Positions 13,276-20,122 of a stretch of DNA of 25,297 nt are shown here, piece after piece. The notes below the pieces were generated by a model, which saw only the letters and a program-made list of their open reading frames with translations, had not been told where the DNA came from and ran no database searches. Both the position numbers and the translations under genes were made by a program. This DNA comes from a virus, in the IMG/VR virus record IMGVR_UViG_3300012926_000016, positions 1 through 25,297 of that record; one strand, given 5' to 3'. Positions within the stretch are counted from its first letter, which is position 1. Every line of letters begins with the position of its first letter.

Positions 13276-13385
13276 GCGGCCACCTCGATCAGCATCCGAT
13301 TTGGTTCGGCTGTTTTTTATTGGTGGCCTGGATAAGCACTCTATTGCTCGTTCTTTACTTATTGGAGCGTTTTATTTGGAATTGA
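13272..13385 (+). CDS. Small single-span membrane protein (37 aa)
   Basis: ATG 13272 overlaps the preceding stop and the frame ends three bases before the sulfatase start. The product is an N-terminal polar segment and one membrane helix (WFGCFLLVAWISTLLLVLYL, 11-30), closed by ERFIWN. Similar tiny membrane proteins occur beside other genes in this window. Its position next to a secreted sulfatase may be meaningful, but no function can be read. Confidence 0.5.
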   Translation: MSGHLDQHPIWFGCFLLVAWISTLLLVLYLLERFIWN

Positions 13386-13388
13386 ATT

Positions 13389-15395
13389 ATGATTAAACAC
13401 GTCATTATTTGGCTCTTTCTGGTGGCCGGTTTGGCTGCGACTAAAGCCTTTGATTCTCATGGTTGGGTGACTACGCCTCCGGATAATTCGGTTTGTTCGG
13501 CCACCTGCAATATGGGCAATGGAAAAGCCTGCGGCACGCACGGGTGCGGAAATCCGAACTGTGGATGCAGCGGGACAGCGTTGCGGCAGGTGATCTATAA
13601 CCCGAGCGATGCGTCTTCGAGTCCAACTGCGCCTGAGGTGAGCGAGCCCGAAGGGCCGACGGTCCCCAGCGAAACACCGGAGGAGGGTGATGGCAGCAAA
13701 CATCTTGGGCCGGCGGCGATCATCGGCCACTTGGTTATCAATGGGATTCAAAAACGTAACCAGCCTCCGAACTTCCTCGTGATCTTTGTCGATGACCTGG
13801 GCTGGGACAATATGTCTTGTTATCATCGCGGGTTAATGGGCAGCAAGACCCCGAACTGCGATCGCATAGCTAAAGAGGGTGCATTGTTCACTGATTTTTA
13901 TGGACAAAACTCATGTACGGCAGGCCGTTCGGCGTTTATTACCGGGATTAGTCCATTCCGGACCGGGTTGCTGAAGGTAGGATTGCCGGGAGCCAAAGAG
14001 GGTATCCAGGCTGGTGATCCAGAATTACCGGAGCTACTCAAGCCGCTCGGTTACGTTTCAGCCCAGTACGGCAAGAACCATCTTGGCGATCGGAATGAAT
14101 TTTTGCCCACTGTTCACGGGTTTGATGAGTTCTTTGGGTTCCTCTATCACTTGAATGCAATGGATGAGCCTTACGAGACTGATTATCCGAAAGATCCGGC
14201 CTTTTACGCCAAGTACGGTCCGCGTGAGGTGTTGGATTGCAAAGCCAGCCGCACTACCGATCGCACTGAAGATCCGCGTTGGGGTGTGATTGGTAATCAG
14301 AAGATTACCAATGGAGGACCGTTAGCACCAAGTCCTGAAACACCGGTGCCTTCGTTCTTAAAAAAGGGCAATTATTTCCAGACGACTTACGAGGAGACGC
14401 TACTCGAGCGGAGCGAGGATTTCATGAAGCGGCAGGTCCGGCGCGGCAATCCGTTTTTCCTATGGCACAACATGGCCCGGATGCATATCTGGACTCACCT
14501 AGATGACAAGTGGAAGGGAAAATCCGGTTACGGCCTATACGCCGATGGCATGCTCGAGGTCGACTACATTGTGGGTGAGTTGCTTAAGACGCTCGATGAG
14601 CTCAAGATCACTGATAATACGGTAGTCATCCTGACGAGCGACAATGGCGCGGAAATGATGAGCTGGTCTGATGCTGGCAATACACCGTTTCATAGCGAAA
14701 AAGGTACTACATGGGAAGGTGGGTTCAGGGTACCGATGATTGTTCGCTGGCCGGGAGTGATTCCTGCCGGCAAGACGATCAACGACTTTTTTAGCATGGA
14801 AGACTGGGTGCCGACGCTGTGCGATGCGGCAGGTAACTCAAAAATCACTGAGCAACTTTTGAAAGGTAAAAAGTTCGGTGACAAGACTTATAAGGCGCAC
14901 TTAGATGGTTACGATCTGGTACCGTACTTCGCGGCGCTAGACAATCGCCGGCCTGGCAAGCAAGTCCCGAGTCCGCGTCACGAGATGTTTTACTTTAGTG
15001 ATAACGGCGTGATGTGTGCGCTCAGGGATGACGATTACAAGATTAACTTCAAGATCTATGAAGGCAACTTGATGACCGGGGTGGTGATTCAGCAGAATGC
15101 GCCGACGATTATCAATCTGCGCGATGATCCTTACGAAAAATATCCGCACGAAGCTTGGGATTACACGCACTGGTTTGTTGAGCATGTCTGGTCGATGTAT
15201 CCGGCTGGGCCTATTATTGGTAAATTCATGGCGACATTTCAGGAATATCCGCCGAGCCAGGCGCCCGGGGAATGGAGCGCCGAACCGCAGCCGACTGGTG
15301 CAGAAACGCTTGGGAGCCGGTATTACAAGCGCGGGATGGAATCTATGCAAGAAGATTTAAATACGGTTTCACAAGGTGAAGTACCGAGTGATTAG
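13389..15395 (+). CDS. Secreted type I sulfatase (formylglycine type)
   Basis: A 668-residue sulfatase of the alkaline-phosphatase superfamily that would hydrolyse sulfate esters outside the cytoplasm. Residues 1-20 are a Sec signal peptide (cleavage after ATKA). C36, C40, C48, C53, C58 and C60 form a Cys-rich segment, followed by a Pro/Glu-rich linker. The catalytic domain begins near 127. FVDDLGW gives metal ligands D135/D136. NSCTAGRSAF holds C176-x-A-x-R180, the motif whose Cys becomes formylglycine. YGKNHLG contributes K229/H231, and TSDNGAE gives D418/N419. FHSEKGTTWEGGFRVP supplies K438 and the EGG turn. All key residues are present, so it looks active if the host has a maturase. It lies between terminase and lysis genes, an unusual place, and no maturase or sulfate-uptake gene is nearby. 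Substrate unknown. Confidence 0.9.
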   Translation: MIKHVIIWLFLVAGLAATKAFDSHGWVTTPPDNSVCSATCNMGNGKACGTHGCGNPNCGCSGTALRQVIYNPSDASSSPTAPEVSEPEGPTVPSETPEEGDGSKHLGPAAIIGHLVINGIQKRNQPPNFLVIFVDDLGWDNMSCYHRGLMGSKTPNCDRIAKEGALFTDFYGQNSCTAGRSAFITGISPFRTGLLKVGLPGAKEGIQAGDPELPELLKPLGYVSAQYGKNHLGDRNEFLPTVHGFDEFFGFLYHLNAMDEPYETDYPKDPAFYAKYGPREVLDCKASRTTDRTEDPRWGVIGNQKITNGGPLAPSPETPVPSFLKKGNYFQTTYEETLLERSEDFMKRQVRRGNPFFLWHNMARMHIWTHLDDKWKGKSGYGLYADGMLEVDYIVGELLKTLDELKITDNTVVILTSDNGAEMMSWSDAGNTPFHSEKGTTWEGGFRVPMIVRWPGVIPAGKTINDFFSMEDWVPTLCDAAGNSKITEQLLKGKKFGDKTYKAHLDGYDLVPYFAALDNRRPGKQVPSPRHEMFYFSDNGVMCALRDDDYKINFKIYEGNLMTGVVIQQNAPTIINLRDDPYEKYPHEAWDYTHWFVEHVWSMYPAGPIIGKFMATFQEYPPSQAPGEWSAEPQPTGAETLGSRYYKRGMESMQEDLNTVSQGEVPSD

Positions 15396-15459
15396 GGGAG
15401 CTTAGCATGTTTCGACCTACATCGACTAAAAATAACAAAACTAAAGAAAGATATAAACT

Positions 15460-15966
15460 ATGCCTTTCGCGACGATTCAAATCAGCTACACCGCCTGGAT
15501 TAATCAGGTTGAAGGAATGCCGGGTGCGCCGGATCAAAGTTTACCGGAATCTGGGCGACCAGGACACCAGCCTGCTCGCCCTGGACGCCCGACCGATCCG
15601 GGATATGGAGTTGAAGCGCCTGACGGCACTCCGAATCCGCCGATCTATTGGCCTGGTCAACCCGATCAAGGATTGCCTCCAGCGATCGCGTGGCCGATTG
15701 CGCCGCCGCGGCCAGCGCCGGGTGAGCCGGCGCATCCGATCGTGCCGCCAGAGCAACGGCCGGGGCGTCCAGGGCAGCCGATCGCGCGTCCGCCGGAATT
15801 GAGCCGGCCAGTGCGGCCAGATCAACCGATTGCGCCACCCGGCGAGGTGACACCGGAGCAACCGATCTACATTCCTGCTCACCCGGAGCAGGGTTTGCCG
15901 CCGATGGTGGGCTTCCCGTTGCCGCCATGTCCGCCGGCGGGCGAGGTTCAACCGTTGAAACGTTAA
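15460..15966 (+). CDS. Proline-rich protein with internal repeats
   Basis: A 168-residue, strongly Pro/Gly-rich protein. After a short ordered start (FATIQISYTAWINQVEG) come two related blocks, PPIYWPGQPDQGLPPAIAWP (60-79) and QPIYIPAHPEQGLPPMVGFP (133-152), separated by further PGRPxQPI and APPGE-like units. Such extended proline proteins are known from phages next to lysis or structural genes and have no known function. Low sequence complexity makes the other frames open too, but this one has a clean ATG with a purine-rich leader and ends just before the holin-like gene. Confidence 0.7.
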   Translation: MPFATIQISYTAWINQVEGMPGAPDQSLPESGRPGHQPARPGRPTDPGYGVEAPDGTPNPPIYWPGQPDQGLPPAIAWPIAPPRPAPGEPAHPIVPPEQRPGRPGQPIARPPELSRPVRPDQPIAPPGEVTPEQPIYIPAHPEQGLPPMVGFPLPPCPPAGEVQPLKR

Positions 15967-15967
15967 C

Positions 15968-16249
15968 GTGCCTGATTCGGCAACCATCATGAAATGGGCG
16001 GGCGCTCTCGGGGGCGCTCTCCTGATCGTTTTGCAAAGTGTTAACGTGGAGCAGACCAGCGTAGTAGCAACCGAAGCAGAGCGAGTTGAACAGGAACAAA
16101 GCAAAGAATTGCAAGCGATTCAAGCGATGCAAAATGAGTTGCATGTACTGCTTGATACCGTGCGCAATAATCAAAAATGGGGCCAGGAAGGGCTGGGTCG
16201 CATTCAGGAAAAACTGGGAATTCCAGTACCAGCTCCAACTCCGCAATGA
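15968..16249 (+). CDS. Putative holin or small membrane lysis protein
   Basis: This 93-residue protein starts at GTG 15968, two bases after the proline-rich gene. Residues about 9-24 (KWAGALGGALLIVLQS) form one membrane helix, followed by a long coiled coil (ERVEQEQSKELQAIQAMQNELHVLL in two stretches) and a Pro-rich tail (PVPAPTPQ). It overlaps the endolysin gene by four bases. A single-span protein with coiled-coil tail directly before an endolysin is best read as holin or spanin-like lysis partner. A late structural role cannot be excluded. Confidence 0.6.
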   Translation: MPDSATIMKWAGALGGALLIVLQSVNVEQTSVVATEAERVEQEQSKELQAIQAMQNELHVLLDTVRNNQKWGQEGLGRIQEKLGIPVPAPTPQ

Positions 16250-16956
16250 CAATCCCGGCTCCATTTGATCCGAAGTATGTTTCGTTTATTCGGCGAATCC
16301 TGTCGGTGGCCGAGACCGGTAAACCGGTCTGGGACCCGGCGGCGGTTTATGTGTACAGCGATGACAACCGGTTTAATCCGGCGCGTAAACAGATCACTTT
16401 GAGCATCGGGTTTACCGAAGGTGGCTCGAATCTAAAGAAGCTTCTGCAGCGTTACGTTGAGCTAGGCGGTGTGTTCGGGGCCCAGTTTGCTCCCTACATT
16501 GCTACCATGGGTTCGGGTCCGAGTCTCCACAGTGACTCAAAGTTTATGGGGCTCCTGAAACAGGCCGGGAAAGAAGACCCGATGATGATGAAGACCCAGG
16601 AAGAGATGTTCGATAAGCTCTACTTGGGGCCGGCTTTTGGCTGGGCGGCAAAGTACGGGTTTGGCCTGCCGCTCTCTTATCTGGTTATTGCCGATTCGTT
16701 TCTGCATTCCGGCTCGATGCTCGATTTCCTGATGAATCGGTTCCCGGAAAAGAAACCGGCTGCTGGCGGTGATTCCAAAGTCTGGATCACCGCATATACC
16801 AAAACCCGCAAAGACTGGTTAACCAGCCATTCCAACTCGCTCCTGCGCAACACCGTATACCGGTGCAATTGTTACCTGATCCAAATCGATAAAAATAACT
16901 GGGACCTGGAGGAAACGCCGGTCGTTATGCACGGCACCCCGGTTAACTACGCCTGA
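16246..16956 (+). CDS. Chitosanase-like (GH46) endolysin
   Basis: The 236-residue product starts at ATG 16246; a longer in-frame version from 16177 would lie inside the holin-like gene. Its pattern is that of the GH46-like phage hydrolases: VAETGKP (21-27, acid E23), a pair of Asp at 39-40, then QITLSIGFTEGGSNLKKLLQ (49-68) and, near the C-terminus, TRKDWLTSHSNSLLRNTVYR. E23 and D39/D40 have the spacing of the Glu/Asp pair of classical chitosanases (Glu22/Asp40). In phages such proteins are taken to cut cell-wall glycan at lysis. No signal peptide is present, so export would need the holin encoded just upstream. Confidence 0.8.
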   Translation: MTIPAPFDPKYVSFIRRILSVAETGKPVWDPAAVYVYSDDNRFNPARKQITLSIGFTEGGSNLKKLLQRYVELGGVFGAQFAPYIATMGSGPSLHSDSKFMGLLKQAGKEDPMMMKTQEEMFDKLYLGPAFGWAAKYGFGLPLSYLVIADSFLHSGSMLDFLMNRFPEKKPAAGGDSKVWITAYTKTRKDWLTSHSNSLLRNTVYRCNCYLIQIDKNNWDLEETPVVMHGTPVNYA

Positions 16957-16961
16957 GACTT

Positions 16962-17597
16962 ATGCCAGTTGATCCTGCTCTCCAACCAGCTCCAACCGAT
17001 TTCGACATTACCAGCCTGCAAAAGATTAACGCGCTCAATTTTGGGCTGGCTCAGGCGCCCGATCCCTCTTGGGCACCTAGTCTGAGCGATAGCCAACACG
17101 CGAGTTTACAAAAGATTAATGCTCTGGCGTACGCCCAGGCTGGCGGTGTACCTGCGGCCGGCGGGATCGGGATGGCGTACGGCTATTTTGGCGCTACGCC
17201 AGTCGTTGCCGATGGAAATCACCACTTAATCAGCACAATTGATGGTGCTGGCGGTGTTTATGGAAATGCGGCTTTATTCACTGCTGTACCCAATGGGATC
17301 GAGATCGCTACACCAGCGATTGTCTCAATTATGCTCTGGGCTAAAGAGGATTCTCCGGTAATAAATGAAAAACTTTTAGCAGTTCAGTTGGATAAGCAAC
17401 AAGGTGCGATAGATCCGAGCAAGCTTTTAGTTAGGGTACCGACCGGTTTTATCTGGCAAGTGGCCTGCGCGGTTTACAACGGGATTCTGTTGGGTGGCGA
17501 CATTGTCCGGGGTGTGGCCATGGCCCCAGTTGCTTCTGGTGACTTTAATATAATTGACGGTTACGCCACGGTGCTAGCGGTGCCGGTAAGTATTTAA
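16962..17597 (+). CDS. Putative virion or decoration protein with repeated SLQKINAL motif
   Basis: A 211-residue protein between the lysis genes and the portal gene. Near the N-terminus a short unit occurs twice (SLQKINALNFGLAQAP, 18-33, and SLQKINALAYAQAGGVP, 48-64). The rest is Gly/Ala/Val-rich and predicted mostly beta, with no catalytic residues, ending NIIDGYATVLAVPVSI. That composition is typical of capsid fibre or tail-associated proteins. It begins five bases after the endolysin gene and ends four before the portal gene. I do not recognise a family. Virion location is inferred from context. Confidence 0.5.
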   Translation: MPVDPALQPAPTDFDITSLQKINALNFGLAQAPDPSWAPSLSDSQHASLQKINALAYAQAGGVPAAGGIGMAYGYFGATPVVADGNHHLISTIDGAGGVYGNAALFTAVPNGIEIATPAIVSIMLWAKEDSPVINEKLLAVQLDKQQGAIDPSKLLVRVPTGFIWQVACAVYNGILLGGDIVRGVAMAPVASGDFNIIDGYATVLAVPVSI

Positions 17598-17601
17598 TTG
17601 A

Positions 17602-19605
17602 ATGGCTGCTAATCCTAACGCCGTCGATACCACCAAGCCCGAAGCGCTCGTTCCGGACACGGCGACTACGCCCGTCACCGAACCGCTGATTCAGGTCGAA
17701 GTTCAGGATCGGCTGTTGAGGGAATTGAAGCGGCGTCTGTTCCCGAATGACGTCGAGGGCATCCTCTATTCGGCCATCGTTGGCGACCTCTACTGGCAGG
17801 ATCAGCTCTGGAGTTTAATGGTGGATACTTGGCCGCGGCTACAGACCAACTTGGGCAAACTGAAGCAGTCGGTCTCGGGCATGGAGTTTGCCGTTACGCC
17901 GTATGCCGAAGCTGACAATGAACCGACTCCGAGTGCGCTCGAGAAAGCCGATTTCGTTAAGACGGCGCTCTTCGGCATGCACGGCGATGTTGCCTTCCAG
18001 CAGCATGATTTTAAAGAGACGCTTGAGGATATTATCGACTCGATTGTGGCCGGGTTCACCGTGCTGGAGGTTTACTGGGAACAGCGCGATGGCGGGATCA
18101 TGCCGCAGTGTACCCGGTGGCTGCCGGCCAGATACTATCGGTATCCGTACGTGCTCGACGACGTCGACCGGTTGATGCTTAACCCCAGCGGAATGCTGGG
18201 CGGTACGCAACTGGTTGATTTTCCCCCGTACAAGTTTCTGGTCTGCATCAAGCAAAGCCACGCCAACCATCCGGTGTTTACGGCACCGATGCGTACGCTG
18301 ACCGCCTGGTGGATCGCCTCCCGCTTCGGCCTTGAATGGTTCATGACGTACGCGCAGCTCTTCGGGATTCCGAACCGGATAGCGTACTATCAGCCAGGTG
18401 ACGACATCGTGTACCAGAAACTGGTTCAGATGATGCGCCAGAGCGCGGCGGCAACCTGGGGCGTTTATCCCAAAGGCACCGAGGTCAGTATAACGAGCGC
18501 AGCCGGGGGTACGAGCGGCCACCTGCCGCAGGAACGCCTGATCGAAGAGGCTGATAAGGTCTGTGACATCATGCTCTTGGGCCAGACACTTACAACCGAG
18601 GTCCGCGAAAGCGGCGGCAACCGTGCGCTGGGCACGGTCCACCGCAAGGTGATGGACGAAGTAATGGAGGCCGCGGCCAAGTACGCGGCTAAGATCATCA
18701 CGACCCAGATCATTCCTGGGATCGTTATTTACAATTTCGGCGAGGCGACCGAGCTGCCGACTTTGGTGCCAGTAGTCAATTCTCCGATCGATTTGTTCAA
18801 CTTGGCTCAGGCCTACAATATCCTCTTTAATCAGATGAAAATTCCTGTCCTGAACAAGGAACTCTATGCCCGGATCGAGTTTACGCCGCCGGAGGATGAC
18901 GACGATGTTTACGAGCCACCCGCGGCACCGCAGCCGCCTACTAACCCGTTCGGGTTACCGCATCCACAACCGGAAGGCGTCAGACCAGAACCGGCCGGAG
19001 CGCCTTTCGACCGAGCTCAGGGTAAACCTAATGGCAGCAAGGAACCAAGGGCTAAACCTAATATCGTGGAGCGGGTGGGCGCTGCTGGGCTTGGGGACGC
19101 TGATTGTTGTGACCCTCTTTTTGATGGTGATGGCGAGGGTGCGGATGGAGTCGCTGTTCCGGCTCGCAAGGTGAGTTTTGCCTTAAACTACGGCGAGGAA
19201 CCGGAACCTGGCGAGGTCTTAAGGTTTTTGGAGAAGGCCAGCTCTGAGCTTGTCGAACGAGTCGAGGCGCGTGAACACGGTGTAACGACGGTGCTTGAGC
19301 CGAAGCAGCTGGACCGGTCGGCGGCCGAGGCGGCCATGTCGCATGACACCGCCCAATATTTCCGGGAAAACGCGGTGACTATCAAGGGCGTGAAGTGGAA
19401 ATCCATCATCGACGATCGGACCACGCCTGAGTGTGCGGCGCTCAATGGCAAGCGGTGGACCTACCCGGATTTGAAGCCGATTGGCCACGATTTAGCATTC
19501 CCCGACTTTCCGCCGATCAAGTACAATTGCCGTTCGAGCGTGATGCCGGTCTTGAAGACGTGGCCGCAGATCCAACAGTGGCTCAAAGGGATCTTTAAGC
19601 GATGA
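17602..19605 (+). CDS. DUF935 portal protein (Mu gp29-like) fused to MuF-like head protein
   Basis: A 667-residue two-part protein. Residues about 30-430 match the Mu gp29/DUF935 portal family: EGILYSAIVGDLYWQDQLWS, DIIDSIVAGFTVLEVYWEQRDG and LLGQTLTTEVRESGGNRALG are typical. The portal forms the DNA entry ring. Residues about 525-667 resemble the end of Mu gpF minor head proteins, with IIDDRTTPECAALNGKRW and PPIKYNCRSSVMP. The two are joined by a Pro/Gly-rich linker (430-525) with FDRAQGKP, a peptide typical of reading through the dispersed TTCGAC repeat. In Mu these are separate genes. The MuF half lacks much of its usual N-terminal part. The embedded frame at 19031 lies in this linker. Confidence 0.88.
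   Translation: MAANPNAVDTTKPEALVPDTATTPVTEPLIQVEVQDRLLRELKRRLFPNDVEGILYSAIVGDLYWQDQLWSLMVDTWPRLQTNLGKLKQSVSGMEFAVTPYAEADNEPTPSALEKADFVKTALFGMHGDVAFQQHDFKETLEDIIDSIVAGFTVLEVYWEQRDGGIMPQCTRWLPARYYRYPYVLDDVDRLMLNPSGMLGGTQLVDFPPYKFLVCIKQSHANHPVFTAPMRTLTAWWIASRFGLEWFMTYAQLFGIPNRIAYYQPGDDIVYQKLVQMMRQSAAATWGVYPKGTEVSITSAAGGTSGHLPQERLIEEADKVCDIMLLGQTLTTEVRESGGNRALGTVHRKVMDEVMEAAAKYAAKIITTQIIPGIVIYNFGEATELPTLVPVVNSPIDLFNLAQAYNILFNQMKIPVLNKELYARIEFTPPEDDDDVYEPPAAPQPPTNPFGLPHPQPEGVRPEPAGAPFDRAQGKPNGSKEPRAKPNIVERVGAAGLGDADCCDPLFDGDGEGADGVAVPARKVSFALNYGEEPEPGEVLRFLEKASSELVERVEAREHGVTTVLEPKQLDRSAAEAAMSHDTAQYFRENAVTIKGVKWKSIIDDRTTPECAALNGKRWTYPDLKPIGHDLAFPDFPPIKYNCRSSVMPVLKTWPQIQQWLKGIFKR
19006..19020 (+). 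repeat. Dispersed TTCGAC-AGCTCAG repeat, copy 3 (in portal-MuF linker)
   Basis: TTCGACCGAGCTCAG, in frame with the portal gene, where it encodes FDRAQ. The same peptide is common in proteins of repeat-rich genomes, so this is likely an insertion of the element rather than ancestral sequence. Confidence 0.65.
19031..19174 (+). CDS. Possible overprinted 47-aa membrane protein in the portal linker
   Basis: A second frame inside the portal-MuF gene opens at ATG 19031 and stops at 19174. The peptide has one clear membrane helix (WALLGLGTLIVVTLFLMVMA) and a basic end (RVRMESLFRLAR), a plausible single-span protein. The overlying main frame at this point is a low-complexity linker, so an overprinted or former separate gene is possible. 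No ribosome binding site is evident. Confidence 0.25.
   Translation: MAARNQGLNLISWSGWALLGLGTLIVVTLFLMVMARVRMESLFRLAR
19244..19257 (-). repeat. Dispersed TTCGAC-AGCTCAG repeat, copy 4 (at start of MuF part)
   Basis: CTGAGCTTGTCGAA on the + strand, the reverse complement of TTCGACAAGCTCAG. It encodes SELVE in the portal-MuF gene and lies about 220 bases from copy 3 in opposite orientation, so the pair brackets the linker. Confidence 0.65.
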
Positions 19606-19742
19606 ACGATCTTAACCGAGTAGCCGCCGATGAGGCGATGGGTCCGTTAATTCCGAACTCATCATTAGATCGAGGTATCCCAAAGTTGGCCCGTGGGATT
19701 GAAGACATCGCCTCGGGTTGCTCGGTTAACTTTTTTCAATAA
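19602..19742 (+). CDS. Small protein of unknown function (46 aa)
   Basis: ATG 19602 overlaps the stop of the portal-MuF gene. The product (MNDLNRVAADEAMGPLIPNS, then ARGIEDIASGCSVNFFQ) is mildly amphipathic and has no motif I can place. Its position between portal and protease genes and the four-base overlap support it being translated. Confidence 0.45.
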   Translation: MNDLNRVAADEAMGPLIPNSSLDRGIPKLARGIEDIASGCSVNFFQ

Positions 19743-19751
19743 ATCCTCCAA

Positions 19752-19892
19752 ATGAATAATCTTACGAAAGAGCAATTCGACGAATTAGTGGAAAAGCTGT
19801 TCTTCGATTATTCGGTAATCCAGGATAGATTTATCGATTTAACTACGGGGCAGGTGGTTAGAAGCGAAGACATTTACGGCAAACTGGAATGA
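19752..19892 (+). CDS. Small acidic protein of unknown function (46 aa)
   Basis: ATG 19752 starts nine bases after the preceding stop. The product is acidic (TKEQFDELVEKLFFDYSV, then RSEDIYGKLE) and looks like a short helix plus hairpin. The stop overlaps the next start. I recognise no family. Confidence 0.5.
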   Translation: MNNLTKEQFDELVEKLFFDYSVIQDRFIDLTTGQVVRSEDIYGKLE

Positions 19893-20122
19893 TGACGCGC
19901 GCCGAAAAGCTTTTTAATATCCGGGCCCAGGTCCAGAAGGGGTTGAGCTTTATTGACCATGGCGACGGTCCTGGGACTGACATGGCCCTAGCTGACGCAT
20001 TAATCGCGCTAGTGACCTATTGCGAAGAAGAGATGCCCGAGAAGCCTGAAGTCATTCATGGGCCCGATCCTGAGGCAGTCGATGCGATGCTGCACAAACA
20101 AAGAATCAAGGTGAAAAAATGA
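19889..20122 (+). CDS. Small acidic head-region protein (77 aa)
   Basis: Two tandem ATGs (19889, 19892) start this frame, overlapping the preceding stop. The product is acidic with two helices (AEKLFNIRAQVQKGLSFI, then ALADALIALVTYCEEEMPEKP) and a basic C-terminal end (HKQRIKVKK). It is coupled (ATGA) to the protease gene. No family is recognised. A protease or scaffold cofactor is possible by position only. Confidence 0.55.
   Translation: MMTRAEKLFNIRAQVQKGLSFIDHGDGPGTDMALADALIALVTYCEEEMPEKPEVIHGPDPEAVDAMLHKQRIKVKK

Noticed and set aside
15500-16264. Minus-strand frame of 254 codons opposite the proline-rich and holin-like genes
   Set aside because: It is the Arg/Ala-rich complement of a GC-biased proline-rich gene, with no conserved domain and the wrong orientation for the operon.
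17839-18642. Minus-strand frame of 267 codons inside the portal gene
   Set aside because: Antisense shadow of a well-recognised DUF935 coding region.
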